Assembly: GCF_021458635.1 (NCBI RefSeq)
Contig: NZ_JAIRDQ010000001.1
Coordinates: forward strand, 682,001 to 746,000
Length of the DNA stretch: 64,000 nt
Reading direction: 5' to 3'
Source of the DNA: Bradyrhizobium monzae
GTDB lineage: Bacteria; Pseudomonadota; Alphaproteobacteria; Rhizobiales; Xanthobacteraceae
The first letter of the stretch is position 1. Each line of letters begins with the position of its first letter. Positions 54,265-64,000 of this stretch are shown piece after piece. The translations under genes and the position numbers were made by a program. The notes beneath the pieces are model-generated. The model did no database searches, had not been told where the DNA came from, and saw nothing but the letters and a program-made list of their open reading frames with translations.

Positions 54265-55686
54265 TCAGTAGCGGTAGTGGTCGCTCTTGTACGGGCCTTC
54301 CTGCTTCACGCCGATATAGTCGGCCTGGTCCTTGCGAAGCTCGGTGAGCTTGACGCCGATCTTGGCGAGATGCAGACGCGCGACCTTCTCGTCGAGCGTC
54401 TTCGGCAGCACGTAGACTTCCTTCTTGTACTTGCCGTCCTTGTTGTTGGCGAACAGCTCGATCTGCGCCAGCGTCTGGTTGGTGAAGGACGCCGACATCA
54501 CGAAGGACGGGTGGCCCATCGCGTTGCCGAGGTTCACGAGGCGGCCTTCCGACAGCATGATGATGCGGTGCTTGTCGGGGAACTCGATCTCGTCGACCTG
54601 CGGCTTGATGTTGGTCCACTTCAGATTGCGCAAGGACGCGATCTGGATCTCGTTGTCGAAGTGACCGATGTTGCAGACGATGGCGCGATCCTTCATCGCG
54701 CGCATGTGCTCGATGGTGATGATGTCCTTGTTGCCGGTCGCGGTGACGAAGATGTCGGCGCGGGGCGCGGCGTCTTCCATGGTGGTGACTTCATAACCCT
54801 CCATCGACGCCTGCAGCGCGCAGATCGGATCGACTTCGGAGACCATGACGCGGCAGCCGGCCTGGCGCAGCGAGGCCGCCGAGCCCTTGCCGACGTCGCC
54901 GAAACCCGCGACCATCGCGACCTTGCCCGACATCATCACGTCGGTGCCGCGGCGAATGCCGTCGACCAGCGATTCACGGCAGCCGTAGAGGTTGTCGAAC
55001 TTCGACTTGGTGACGCTGTCGTTGACGTTGATGGCGGGCCACAGCAGCGTGCCGGCCTTCTGCATGTCATAGAGGCGATGCACGCCCGTGGTGGTCTCTT
55101 CGGAAACACCCTTGATGCTCTTGGCGATCTCGGCGAAGTAGCCCTTCGGCTTTTCCTTGAGCTGCTTCTTCAGAAGCGCGAAGAAGACTTCCTCTTCTTC
55201 CGAAGCCGGCTTGTCCAGGAACGCGGTGTCGCCGTTCTCGGCGCGCAGGCCGAGATGGACGTACATGGTGGCGTCGCCGCCGTCGTCGAGGATCATGTTC
55301 GGGTGACCGCCACCGTGCCAGTCGAACAGTTTTGCGGTGTAGTCCCAATATTCGGTCAGCGTCTCACCCTTGACCGCGAACACCGGAATGCCGGCGGCGG
55401 CGATCGCAGCCGCGGCGTGGTCCTGCGTCGAATAGATGTTGCAGGAGACCCAGCGAATGTCGGCGCCGAGAGCTGCCAGCGTCTCGATCAGCACGCCGGT
55501 CTGAATCGTCATGTGCAGGGAGCCGGCGATACGCGCGCCCTTCAGCGGCTGCTTCGGGCCGTACTCTTCGCGGGTGGCCATCAGGCCGGGCATCTCGGTC
55601 TCGGCCAGCGAGAGTTCCTTGCGGCCGAAATCGGCGAGCGAGATGTCCTTGACGATGTAATCGGTGAAGCCGGGCTTCGCGTTCAT
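54265..55686 (-). CDS. ahcY: S-adenosylhomocysteine hydrolase
   Basis: This 473-residue NAD-containing enzyme has [36 protein letters not shown], the NAD motif [12 protein letters not shown] and the C-terminal KSDHYRY end typical of AhcY. It splits S-adenosylhomocysteine, relieving inhibition of methyltransferases and returning homocysteine to the methionine cycle. ATG 55686 starts [10 protein letters not shown] with AGGA 8 bases upstream. metK is next upstream, separated by a repeat-containing gap of about 120 bases, so the two probably share regulation. Confidence 0.96.
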   Translation of the reverse strand: MNAKPGFTDYIVKDISLADFGRKELSLAETEMPGLMATREEYGPKQPLKGARIAGSLHMTIQTGVLIETLAALGADIRWVSCNIYSTQDHAAAAIAAAGIPVFAVKGETLTEYWDYTAKLFDWHGGGHPNMILDDGGDATMYVHLGLRAENGDTAFLDKPASEEEEVFFALLKKQLKEKPKGYFAEIAKSIKGVSEETTTGVHRLYDMQKAGTLLWPAINVNDSVTKSKFDNLYGCRESLVDGIRRGTDVMMSGKVAMVAGFGDVGKGSAASLRQAGCRVMVSEVDPICALQASMEGYEVTTMEDAAPRADIFVTATGNKDIITIEHMRAMKDRAIVCNIGHFDNEIQIASLRNLKWTNIKPQVDEIEFPDKHRIIMLSEGRLVNLGNAMGHPSFVMSASFTNQTLAQIELFANNKDGKYKKEVYVLPKTLDEKVARLHLAKIGVKLTELRKDQADYIGVKQEGPYKSDHYRY

Positions 55687-55738
55687 TGCGAGTGTCCTAT
55701 TGTTGAACGGGCATTTTCGGGACGCCTCCAAGAGGGGC

Positions 55739-55793
55739 CCCGGAATCGCGACGTGAGGGTGAAGGATTCCGGGTCCGCGTACGAACCCGGAAT
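55739..55793. repeat. Three-part ATTCCGGG/CCCGGAAT repeat between metK and ahcY
   Basis: CCCGGAAT occurs at 55739-55746 and 55786-55793, with its complement ATTCCGGG between them at 55766-55773. The middle arm can pair with either flank, giving two exclusive hairpins in the metK-ahcY intergenic RNA. The sequence style matches short palindromic elements common in such genomes. Confidence 0.55.
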
Positions 55794-55805
55794 GACGCAC
55801 AAAAA

Positions 55806-57002
<1,197 letters not shown>

Positions 57003-57061
57003 CAGTAACCCCTTGTTCCGCCGCTTCAGGCGGAGTTTGCGATGTTTACCCTTGGATGATG

Positions 57062-58417
57062 TCAATCACGCCGGCGCGAGATGACGTAGGATTCGTCGAG
57101 AAACCAGAGCCCGTTGTACTTTCGCAGCACATCCCTGGCGGCATCCAGAGTGCGGCCGTTTTGAGTCATGTCTGTCAACCGGTCGTCCTCAATCTGAGCG
57201 ACATACACCGCCGCATTCCAGGCTGCAAAGGCCGTCGAGGTTCCGATGGTACCCGTCACCTCGTTGGGCAGCGCTTCCATATCATACCTGAAGATCGAAC
57301 GGTTATCCGCGTATGCATTAAAATTTAAGTCGCGGCCCAACGACCCGAGCTCGTACTTAACGGCGCGCAATAGCTCATGACGGCTCACCGAGAAAGGATT
57401 TTCTCCGGGCCAGATCGCCTGGATCATTTCCATGCCGGGATCGTGACCGTGGGAGTGAATACCGATCAGGCGACCGCCCGGGCGCAACGCCCGCGCCAGC
57501 GGTGCAATGATCCGCTTGGCCCGGAAATTGACCGAGGACAGCGCCCGGTATGGCTGGGATGCGATAACGAGGTCGAAATTGGCCTCGGTCTGGCCCGGCC
57601 GCGGAATGGTCGAATCCAGCAGGAACCGGTGGTCCTCGCGGTAGAGCACCAGCACGACCGGCCGCTCATACAGCGGCATGGCCGTGCGCGGGCTGATCGC
57701 GGCGCGCCAGTTCTGCTCCAGGAACGGCCGCAGCTCGGCGATCTGCTGCTCGAATTCGCCTGATGAGGCGCCCCGCAGCGGAACCTCGTGCCAGACGGTG
57801 GCAGCGGCGGCCGCAGGCGATGCCGGCGTCAGCCAGGGCGCCTCCGAATAGAACATGTTGGTGAAGACGAAAACCGATGCCGGGTGCTCGAAAATGCGGT
57901 CCGGGACCTTCTCAAGCGTCAGGCGCAAATCCTCGAGGCTGAGCTCCTTGCCGGCGACATAGAACGGCATGTGCGGGTAGCGCTGGTGGGTGGCCCGCAG
58001 CACCCGCGCCAGCACCGTGCCGTCGCCGACACCGGCGTCGAAGATGCGCAGGGCGGGCGGCCTCGGATGGATGCTGGCGAGTTCCAGCGCGACGCGCTCC
58101 GCAACCACCCGCTTCTCGCTGCAGGTGTGGACAAACAGCAGGTACTTCTGGCGGTTCTCGAAGAAGCGGAAATTGCCGCGCGGATCGCGCTTTTCCGGAG
58201 GCACCTGTAGCCCCCGCAGCGGCGGCAGGCCGCCCGTCGTGGACGCGGCGATATAGGCCTGGATCCGATCCAGCGTGTCGATGGTGATGCGCTTGCCCTC
58301 GCGCAGCCGGTGCACGAGCTTCCCATCGTTCACAGCACGCCGGCCAAACGTCGATTCCGCCATGTCCGCCTTGCGGCAGAACTCGGTGATTTGGCTCAGG
58401 ATTTCGTCGTTTTTCAT
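57062..58417 (-). CDS. SAM-dependent methyltransferase with N-terminal HTH-like domain
   Basis: This 451-residue protein has two parts. Residues 1 to ~55 look like a small DNA-binding or helix-turn-helix-type fold ([21 protein letters not shown], then [25 protein letters not shown], as in Xre-like domains). About 100-430 form a class I methyltransferase with a motif I variant, [17 protein letters not shown], and a later Rossmann core ([22 protein letters not shown]). It is the first gene before metK and ahcY on the same strand. It may methylate an unknown target, or bind SAM as a sensor and regulate the SAM cycle. The second idea is inference. Confidence 0.8.
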   Translation of the reverse strand: MKNDEILSQITEFCRKADMAESTFGRRAVNDGKLVHRLREGKRITIDTLDRIQAYIAASTTGGLPPLRGLQVPPEKRDPRGNFRFFENRQKYLLFVHTCSEKRVVAERVALELASIHPRPPALRIFDAGVGDGTVLARVLRATHQRYPHMPFYVAGKELSLEDLRLTLEKVPDRIFEHPASVFVFTNMFYSEAPWLTPASPAAAAATVWHEVPLRGASSGEFEQQIAELRPFLEQNWRAAISPRTAMPLYERPVVLVLYREDHRFLLDSTIPRPGQTEANFDLVIASQPYRALSSVNFRAKRIIAPLARALRPGGRLIGIHSHGHDPGMEMIQAIWPGENPFSVSRHELLRAVKYELGSLGRDLNFNAYADNRSIFRYDMEALPNEVTGTIGTSTAFAAWNAAVYVAQIEDDRLTDMTQNGRTLDAARDVLRKYNGLWFLDESYVISRRRD

Positions 58418-58592
58418 GAGTGGGACAGCGGTGGGCAGGAAAGTTGGGACCCGTCTCCTAGCAAATTCTGCCCACTCAGGGAATACCTGAGTCGAGCTCC
58501 GAACCAGCCATGTCGCGATAACGGGAGCGATGAACCCCGGCGCACCGCCAGACAACAAACAAGCGCCTCCCCTCAAGTCCGGGACCATCGCT

Positions 58593-60311
58593 ATGCGCCG
58601 CCTGTTCTTGGCATTCTGCCTGCTCGCCGCCGCGCTATGGTCGGCGCCTTGCTCTGCCCAATCGCGCCGCCAGCTCGGGCCGCTCTGCACCACCGAGACC
58701 ACGCCGGCGGACCAGATGGTCGACGCCTGCAGCAAGATCATCGCGCTCAAGGTTTTCAAGGGCGAGCAGCTCGCGACCGTTTATTTCTGGCGCGCGGTGG
58801 GCTGGAACAAGAAAGGCGACTACGGCCGTGTCATTGCCGACGCCACCGAAGCGATCCGGTTGCAGCCGAGCCAGGCGGTCTACAACATGCGGGGCTCGGC
58901 CTATTACGACAAGGGCGACTACGACATCGCGATCGCGGATTTCGACGATGCGCTGAAGCTCGGGCCGCCGAGCGGCATCATCTTCCACAACCGCGGCAAT
59001 GCCTGGCGCGGCAAGGGCAACTACGCCAAGGCGATCGCCGATTACGACATGTCGATCAAGGCCGATCCGAGATCGGCGTTCTCGTTCCAGAACCGCGGCA
59101 TTGCGAAGGAGGCGCTCGGCGATCTCGATGGCGCGCTCGCCGACATCAACCAGGCGATCCGGCTCGATCCGACGCTGCCGCAGCCGCTGATCAACCGCAC
59201 CGCGATCTGGCGCGCGAAGAACGATCTCGATCGCGCTATTGCCGACGGCTCCGAGGCGATCCGGCTTGCCAAGGACAAGCCGCCGGTCAACATCATGACG
59301 CCGCCGAACAGCGTCCTGATCTCCGCCTACACCCATCGCGCGCTGGCCTATGAGGCCAAGGGTGACTACGCGCGCGCGAAGGACGACTACAACGCCACGC
59401 TCGCGATCGTGGCCTCGGACGCCGGCAGCAAGGCCAATCAGGCCACCGCAAAAGTGCGGCTGTCGCTGGTGGCGGACGCCGCCGCGCCGATCCCGCGCGA
59501 TGCACCCGCCCCGTCAGGACAACAGCAGACCACGTCCACGCAGCAGCAGGCTAACGCCGCGCCTGCGCCCTCACCTGCCCCCGCAACGCCCGGCAAGCGC
59601 ATGGCGCTCGTCATCGGCAACGGCGCCTATGCCCATGTGAAGGCACTGCCCAACCCGCCCAACGATGCGCGCGCCATCGCCAAGAGCTTGCGTGACATCG
59701 GCTTCATCGTGTCGGAGGGCGTCGATCTCGACCGGGCCGCAATGCAGAAGATGACGCGCGAGTTTTTGCGTGATGCAGCACGGGCGCAGGTAGCACTCGT
59801 CTACTATGCCGGTCACGGCGTGCAGGTCGACGGCCGCAACTACCTCATTCCCGTCGATGTCGAGCTCAAGCCGGGCACTAGCATGACCGAGGCCATGATC
59901 GACATGGATACGATCATGGCCGGCCTCGACGACCAGGTCCGCACCAACATCCTGATCTTCGATGCCTGCCGCAACAATCCGATGGCGCAGCAGGTCGCAA
60001 GCGCCGGCAGCAGTCGCGGCATTGAGGGCGCGTCAGGCCTCGCAGCGCCAACGAGCCTCGGCTCCGGCGCGACACTAGGGGCCGGCACGCTGATCGCATT
60101 CGCGACCGCACCGGGCCAGGTGGCGCTCGATGGCGAGGGCGCCAATTCACCGTTCTCGGCCGCACTGTCCCGCCATCTCGGTACGCCGGGGCTGGAGGTG
60201 CAGCAGATGCTGACGCGGGTGCGGGCCGAGGTGGTCTCGGGCACGAAGAACAAGCAGGTGCCGTGGTCGAATTCGTCGCTGCTGGGCGAGGTCTATCTGG
60301 CGGAGAAGTGA
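58593..60311 (+). CDS. Secreted TPR-caspase-fold (peptidase C14) protein
   Basis: The 572-residue protein has a signal peptide (1-23, ending PCSAQ), about five or six tetratricopeptide repeats (about 55-285; NMRGSAYYDKGDYDIAIADFDDAL and similar), a Gln/Pro/Ala linker (about 305-340) and a C-terminal caspase-like domain. That domain has His408 (VYYAGHGV) and Cys459 (FDACRNNP), so both catalytic residues are kept. The repeats probably bind a partner or substrate. ATG 58593 starts the signal peptide; ATG 58530 would bury it. It is the second caspase-fold gene in the window. Target and role are unknown. Confidence 0.87.
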   Translation: MRRLFLAFCLLAAALWSAPCSAQSRRQLGPLCTTETTPADQMVDACSKIIALKVFKGEQLATVYFWRAVGWNKKGDYGRVIADATEAIRLQPSQAVYNMRGSAYYDKGDYDIAIADFDDALKLGPPSGIIFHNRGNAWRGKGNYAKAIADYDMSIKADPRSAFSFQNRGIAKEALGDLDGALADINQAIRLDPTLPQPLINRTAIWRAKNDLDRAIADGSEAIRLAKDKPPVNIMTPPNSVLISAYTHRALAYEAKGDYARAKDDYNATLAIVASDAGSKANQATAKVRLSLVADAAAPIPRDAPAPSGQQQTTSTQQQANAAPAPSPAPATPGKRMALVIGNGAYAHVKALPNPPNDARAIAKSLRDIGFIVSEGVDLDRAAMQKMTREFLRDAARAQVALVYYAGHGVQVDGRNYLIPVDVELKPGTSMTEAMIDMDTIMAGLDDQVRTNILIFDACRNNPMAQQVASAGSSRGIEGASGLAAPTSLGSGATLGAGTLIAFATAPGQVALDGEGANSPFSAALSRHLGTPGLEVQQMLTRVRAEVVSGTKNKQVPWSNSSLLGEVYLAEK

Positions 60312-60364
60312 GGCGCGTTTGCGCGCTGCTTATGAGCGCCGTGCCACTTGCCCAACACTCAGCT

Positions 60365-60467
60365 GTCATCGCCCAGCTCGACCGGGCGATCCAGTATTCC
60401 GAGAGGTCTGTGGGTCATCGAGAAGCCGCGGCGTACTGGATTCCCCGCTTTTCGCGGGGAATGACGG
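60365..60467. repeat. Composite palindromic intergenic element
   Basis: Three nested hairpins lie together: ATCGCCC/GGGCGAT (60368-60374 and 60384-60390), ATCCAGTA/TACTGGAT (60389-60396 and 60434-60441) and ATTCCCCGC/GCGGGGAAT (60440-60448 and 60454-60462). This mosaic of short palindromes between convergent genes looks like a REP-type element and may stop transcription from both sides. Confidence 0.65.
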
Positions 60468-60482
60468 CGAGCTAGCGGGGGC

Positions 60483-61601
60483 TCAATTGCCCCACACTTC
60501 CTTCGCGATCTCGACCGCAAGGGCCAGCTTCGCCCACTGCTCTTCCTCGGAGAGGATGTTGCCCTCCTCGGTCGAGGCAAAGCCGCACTGCGGCGAGAGA
60601 GCGAGCTGCTCCAGCGGGGCAAACTTGGAGGCTTCTTCCAGGCGACGCTTGATGTCGTCCTTCTTCTCGAGCTCGCCGAACTTCGAGGTGATGACGCCGA
60701 CCACGACCACCTTGTTGCCCTTGGGCAGGAAGCGCAGCGGCTCGAAGCCGCCGGCGCGGTCGCTGTCGTATTCCAGGAAGTAGCCGTCGTAATTGGTGCC
60801 GGCCAGCATGGTCTCCGCCACCGGCTCGTAGCCGCCCGAAGAAATCCAGGTCGAGCGGAAATTGCCGCGGCAGACGTGTGTCGTCACCACCATGTCGGCG
60901 GGCTTCTCGGCCAGCGCGTAGTTGATGACACGCGCATAGATCTGCTGGAGACCGTCCGGAGTGTCGCCCCGCTCGCGCGCCTTCTGAAGCTCGTCCGGCG
61001 AGCAGAGATAGGCCCACACGGTATCGTCGAACTGGAGATAGCGGCAACCGGCGTCGTAAAACGCCTTCACGGCCTTGCGGTAGGTCTTGCCGAGATCCTC
61101 GTAGAAGGCCTCGAGATCGGGATAGACGTCCTTGGAGATCGCCTTGCGACCGCCGCGGAAGTGCAGCACGGCCGGCGAGGGGATCGTCATCTTGGCGGTG
61201 ACGTGGGCTTGATCAGCGTTCTTCTTGAGGAAGCGGAAGTGGTCCAGCATCGGGTGGTCGTCGGGGAAGTCGAGCTTGCCGATCACACGCACCGCGTCGT
61301 GACGGGTCTGCACGCCCGCGAACTGGATGCCGGCATCGGGGTGGAACAGCTCGCAGCCGGTGAGCTTGGCCAGGAAGTCGAAATGCCACCAGGAGCGGCG
61401 GAATTCCCCGTCGGTCGCGAGCTTCAGGCCGACTGAGGCCTGCTTGTGCACGACCTTCTCGATCTCCATGTCCTCGATCTTGCGCAGATCGTCGGCCGAG
61501 ATCTCACCCTTCTCGAGTCGGCTGCGGGCTTCCTTGATCTTGGCGGGGCGCAGGAGGCTGCCGACCTCGTCGGCGCGGAAGGGGGCTTTGGTTCGCTGCA
61601 T
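60483..61601 (-). CDS. MetE C-terminal-domain-like methyltransferase (YxjG/YxjH type)
   Basis: This 372-residue TIM-barrel protein matches the catalytic half of cobalamin-independent methionine synthase. It has ADEVGSLLRP at the start, the zinc ligands His242 and Cys244 (THVCRGNF), Glu277 (FLEYDSDR) and Cys339 (LSPQCGF), and QFDDTVWAYL in between. Such short proteins transfer methyl groups to homocysteine from donors other than folate-triglutamate, or act in demethylation. CGGGAG lies 8 bases before the ATG. It is 18 bases downstream of livF, so probably the last gene of the liv operon. The methyl donor is unknown. Confidence 0.87.
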   Translation of the reverse strand: MQRTKAPFRADEVGSLLRPAKIKEARSRLEKGEISADDLRKIEDMEIEKVVHKQASVGLKLATDGEFRRSWWHFDFLAKLTGCELFHPDAGIQFAGVQTRHDAVRVIGKLDFPDDHPMLDHFRFLKKNADQAHVTAKMTIPSPAVLHFRGGRKAISKDVYPDLEAFYEDLGKTYRKAVKAFYDAGCRYLQFDDTVWAYLCSPDELQKARERGDTPDGLQQIYARVINYALAEKPADMVVTTHVCRGNFRSTWISSGGYEPVAETMLAGTNYDGYFLEYDSDRAGGFEPLRFLPKGNKVVVVGVITSKFGELEKKDDIKRRLEEASKFAPLEQLALSPQCGFASTEEGNILSEEEQWAKLALAVEIAKEVWGN

Positions 61602-61619
61602 TCTTGAACTCCCGAGAAT

Positions 61620-62339
61620 TTATGAGTGGGCCGCCGCCCCTGCGACGCCGAGATAGCGCTCCAGAACCGACGGGTCGGCCTTCAGCGCGGCGCTCGGGGC
61701 GTCGTGGACGATCGTTCCGCGCTCCAATATCACAACACGGTCGGCGAGCCCCAGAATCTTTTGCGCGTTCTGCTCGACGATGATCGAGCAGATGCCGCCC
61801 GCCCGGGTAATGGTCCCGATCGCCTTCAGAAGCTCCTCGACGATGATGGGGGCCAGGCCCTCGGTCGGCTCGTCCAGCAACAGAACCTTTGGGTTGAGGG
61901 TCAGCGCACGGCCGATCGCCAGCATCTGCTGCTCGCCGCCGGAGAGCTGGTTGCCGAAATTGCTCCGCCGCTCCTTCAACCGCGGGAACATCTCGTAGAC
62001 CTTCTCGACGGTCCAGGGACCGGGCTGCGCCACCGCGGTCATGTTCTCCTCCACCGTCAGCGAGCGGAAGATGTTGCGCTCCTGCGGCACCCAGCCGATG
62101 CCGGCGCGCGCCCGCCGGTCCGGCCGCATGGTCGTGACGTCGGTGCCGCCGAGGATGACATTACCGGCGAAACGGCGGGTGACGCCGACGATGGAATTGA
62201 TCAGCGTGGTCTTGCCGGTGCCGTTACGCCCGAGCAGCGCCAGCACCTGCCCCTCGGCAAGACGCAGGGACATGTTGGGCAGCACCACGGCCTCGCCATA
62301 ACCGGCGCGAAGTGAGTCGATTGCGAGCAGGTCAGACAT
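61620..62339 (-). CDS. livF: Branched-chain amino-acid-type ABC transporter ATPase LivF
   Basis: The 239-residue ABC ATPase has Walker A GRNGTGKTT, the LivF-typical RAGIGWVPQERNIFRSLTVEENM, signature LSGGEQQ and Walker B LLLDEPTEGLAP. In HAAT systems it pairs with LivG on the LivH/LivM permease to import branched-chain amino acids or other substrates such as amides and urea. The start overlaps the livG stop by 8 bases. No substrate-binding protein is in the window, so specificity is open. Confidence 0.92.
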   Translation of the reverse strand: MSDLLAIDSLRAGYGEAVVLPNMSLRLAEGQVLALLGRNGTGKTTLINSIVGVTRRFAGNVILGGTDVTTMRPDRRARAGIGWVPQERNIFRSLTVEENMTAVAQPGPWTVEKVYEMFPRLKERRSNFGNQLSGGEQQMLAIGRALTLNPKVLLLDEPTEGLAPIIVEELLKAIGTITRAGGICSIIVEQNAQKILGLADRVVILERGTIVHDAPSAALKADPSVLERYLGVAGAAAHS

Positions 62340-63087
62340 TGACCGCCTCCTCGCCGAGATAGACCGCCTTCACCTGCGGATCGCGCGCGACCCGGTCGGG
62401 CGGGCCTTCGGTCAGTAGCGCGCCGGAGACCAGCACCGAGATGCGGTCGGCAAAGGAGAACACGAGATCCATGTCGTGCTCGATCAGGAGCACGGTCACG
62501 TCGCGTGGCAGGCTACCTACGACGGCGAGAATGTCATGACGCTCGCTTTCCGGCACGCCGGCGGCGGGCTCGTCGAGCAGCAGCACGCGCGGCTTGGCAG
62601 CGATCGCGACCGCGATCTCGAGCAGGCGCTGCTTGCCGTAAGGCAGCGTCACCGTCTCTTCGTTCATGACGTCGAGCAGATGGAAACGCGTCAGGAGATC
62701 GGCGATCTCGTCATTGACATCGTTCCGCGTGCCCATTCGCCGCCACCAGTCGCCGCCATGGCCGAGGCGCTCGGAGACGGCAAGGCCGATGGTCTCCAAG
62801 GGCGTGAGATCAGGATAGAGCTGGTTGATCTGGAAGGTGCGCGACAGGCCGCGCAGCACGCGCTTGTGCACGGGCAGATCGGTGATGTCCTCGCCTTCGA
62901 GCAGGATACGGCCCGAGTTCGGCTTGAGCACGCCGGTGAGCTGGTTGATCACAGTGGTCTTGCCGGCACCGTTCGGGCCGATCAGTGCATGGCGAGCGCC
63001 CTGCTCGATCTTCAGCGACAGGTCGCGGGTGACGCGCAGGCCACCAAACGTCTTTTCGAGATTTTGCGTTTCGAGCGCGATGGTCAT
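62332..63087 (-). CDS. livG: Branched-chain amino-acid-type ABC transporter ATPase LivG
   Basis: This 251-residue ABC ATPase has Walker A GPNGAGKTT, the LivG-typical GLSRTFQINQLYPDLTPLE and a degenerate signature region VTLPYGKQRLLEIAVAIA followed by LLLDEPAAGVPESE and the H-loop LLIEHDMDLVF. ATG 63087 overlaps the livM stop (ATGA). A longer upstream open frame is antisense to livM and not used. It acts as one half of the ATPase pair with LivF. Confidence 0.92.
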   Translation of the reverse strand: MTIALETQNLEKTFGGLRVTRDLSLKIEQGARHALIGPNGAGKTTVINQLTGVLKPNSGRILLEGEDITDLPVHKRVLRGLSRTFQINQLYPDLTPLETIGLAVSERLGHGGDWWRRMGTRNDVNDEIADLLTRFHLLDVMNEETVTLPYGKQRLLEIAVAIAAKPRVLLLDEPAAGVPESERHDILAVVGSLPRDVTVLLIEHDMDLVFSFADRISVLVSGALLTEGPPDRVARDPQVKAVYLGEEAVNV

Positions 63088-64000
63088 GCGTCGCTCTCCG
63101 GCACAGCGACGACGGCCTTGCGTCCGGCGACCTGCTTGATGACCAGATTCGGGACGTACAGCACCCAGCGATGCAGGCGCTGGCGGCCGACCAGCACGAT
63201 CACGACCAGCACGAGGCCGATCCAGAACTGCCAATATTGCGGGGTGATGGTGGAGAACACTTCCTGGAGGATACGGAAGATCACCGCGCCGATCAGCCCG
63301 CCATAGAGATAGCCGGCGCCGCCGATGACGAGCACCAGCATCAGATCGGCGGAGCGGTCGAAGGCGAACACATCGAGTGAGGCGATCGCCGTGGTCTGGG
63401 TGAACAGCGCGCCTGCGATGCCTGCGTAGAGCGCCGCGAGCGTATAGATCGCGATCAGGCGGCGGTTGACCGGGATGCCGATGGCAGCGGCGCGGAGCGG
63501 ATTGTTCTTGATCGCACGCAGCGACAGGCCGAACGGCGAATGCACGATGCGGCGGGCCAGAAGGAACAACACGAACAGCACGGCCAGCGAATAGAAGAAG
63601 CCGGCCTTGCCGAACATGTCGAACGGAATCTCGCCGAGGATCGGCTGCATCTCGATGCCCTGCAGGCCGTCGGTGCCGCCGGTGATGTTGGAGAAGCGCT
63701 CGGCGAGTGCCTCCAGCAGCAGCGCAATGCCGAGCGTCACCATCAGCCGGGTCAGGTCGACGCCGCGGATCACCAGGAAGCTGGTGGCGAAGCCGAGCAC
63801 CATCGCGGCGAGGCCTGCGGCAATCAGCGCCAGCACCGGCTCGTTGATGATGCCGTGCAGCGCGAGCAACCCTGCGGCGTAGGCGCCGACGCCGAAGAAG
63901 GCAGCGTGGCCGAGCGAGACGATGCCGGCATAGCCGAGGATGAGATCGAGCGACATCGCAAACAGCGCCAGCCGCAGGATGTCGGTCATGATCAGATAGC
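63084..64000 (-). CDS. livM: Branched-chain amino-acid-type ABC permease LivM (5' partial)
   Basis: The frame is open to the end of the window (codons for YLIM before the internal ATG at 63989), so at least 305 residues are visible and the true start lies beyond 64000. Multiple membrane helices and LivM/BPD_transp_2 signatures are seen: LALFAMSLDLILGYAGIVSLGHAAFFGVGAYAAG, SPFGLSLRAIKNNPLRAAAIGI and VIGGAGYLYGGLIGAV. It forms the inner-membrane channel with LivH, presumably encoded further upstream. The stop overlaps the livG start. Confidence 0.92.
   Translation of the reverse strand, partial: YLIMTDILRLALFAMSLDLILGYAGIVSLGHAAFFGVGAYAAGLLALHGIINEPVLALIAAGLAAMVLGFATSFLVIRGVDLTRLMVTLGIALLLEALAERFSNITGGTDGLQGIEMQPILGEIPFDMFGKAGFFYSLAVLFVLFLLARRIVHSPFGLSLRAIKNNPLRAAAIGIPVNRRLIAIYTLAALYAGIAGALFTQTTAIASLDVFAFDRSADLMLVLVIGGAGYLYGGLIGAVIFRILQEVFSTITPQYWQFWIGLVLVVIVLVGRQRLHRWVLYVPNLVIKQVAGRKAVVAVPESDA

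Noticed and set aside
57003..57061. SAM riboswitch in the metK leader
   Set aside because: Only a simple 6-bp hairpin is present in 59 bases, and no known SAM or SAH riboswitch core was recognised. A covariance-model search would decide.

Overview
This 64 kb window is high-GC, densely coded chromosome from an alphaproteobacterium. The mix of gene families fits a Bradyrhizobium-like organism in the order Hyphomicrobiales: an Mla-type transporter with a fused STAS domain, LpcC-like LPS core glycosylation, caspase-fold secreted proteins, a CoxL-type subunit, Liv transporters, and short palindromic intergenic repeats. The assignment rests on reading family signatures, not on a database search. 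No rRNA, tRNA, CRISPR array, insertion sequence or prophage was seen.

Layout. 1-4.2 kb: the tail of an unidentified gene, a bidirectional terminator, a three-gene Mla-like lipid transporter (permease, ATPase, MCE protein) and an enolase-superfamily dipeptide epimerase. 4.2-13 kb: an MFS transporter, an Ala/Glu-rich conserved protein, a secreted caspase-fold protein behind two Crp/Fnr-like palindromes, a PLP ammonia-lyase, a coupled glycosyltransferase/LpxH-like phosphoesterase pair, and thiD. 13-22 kb: a hybrid histidine kinase whose membrane domain carries every known copper/ethylene-binding residue of plant ETR1, a stand-alone RAM domain, two c-type cytochromes, a CHRD protein, a Cys/Met-metabolism PLP enzyme and an orphan CoxL-like molybdenum hydroxylase subunit. 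22-26 kb: a Gtr-like set (GT-C-like membrane protein, methyltransferase, GtrB-like GT2) and a DUF1127 protein.

26-48 kb is mainly a cell-envelope polysaccharide region. It holds murJ, a DegT aminotransferase with a Gfo/Idh oxidoreductase, manC, a collapsed UDP-glucuronate epimerase pseudogene, a YbhN-type membrane protein, a WecA-like initiating transferase, a keto-sugar reductase, a GT4, a WbpM/CapD dehydratase, an O-antigen ligase, the ADP-heptose genes hldE, hldD and gmhB, heptosyltransferase waaF, an LpcC-like core glycosyltransferase, galE and an MsbA-like exporter. Together they suggest synthesis and assembly of LPS core and of an O-chain started on a 6-deoxy-N-acetylhexosamine.

48-64 kb: an FAH-family hydrolase, an MHS-family transporter, an NTF2-like protein, an LpxO-like hydroxylase, a Baeyer-Villiger-type monooxygenase, and a SAM-cycle set (ahcY, metK and a methyltransferase with an N-terminal HTH-like segment). 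These are followed by a TPR-caspase protein, a MetE-C-like methyltransferase and the start of a branched-chain amino-acid ABC transporter (livF, livG, partial livM). Most interesting for follow-up are the ETR1-like receptor kinase, the HTH-methyltransferase placed directly before metK and ahcY, the deletion-fused epimerase pseudogene, and the twin palindromes ahead of the caspase gene.
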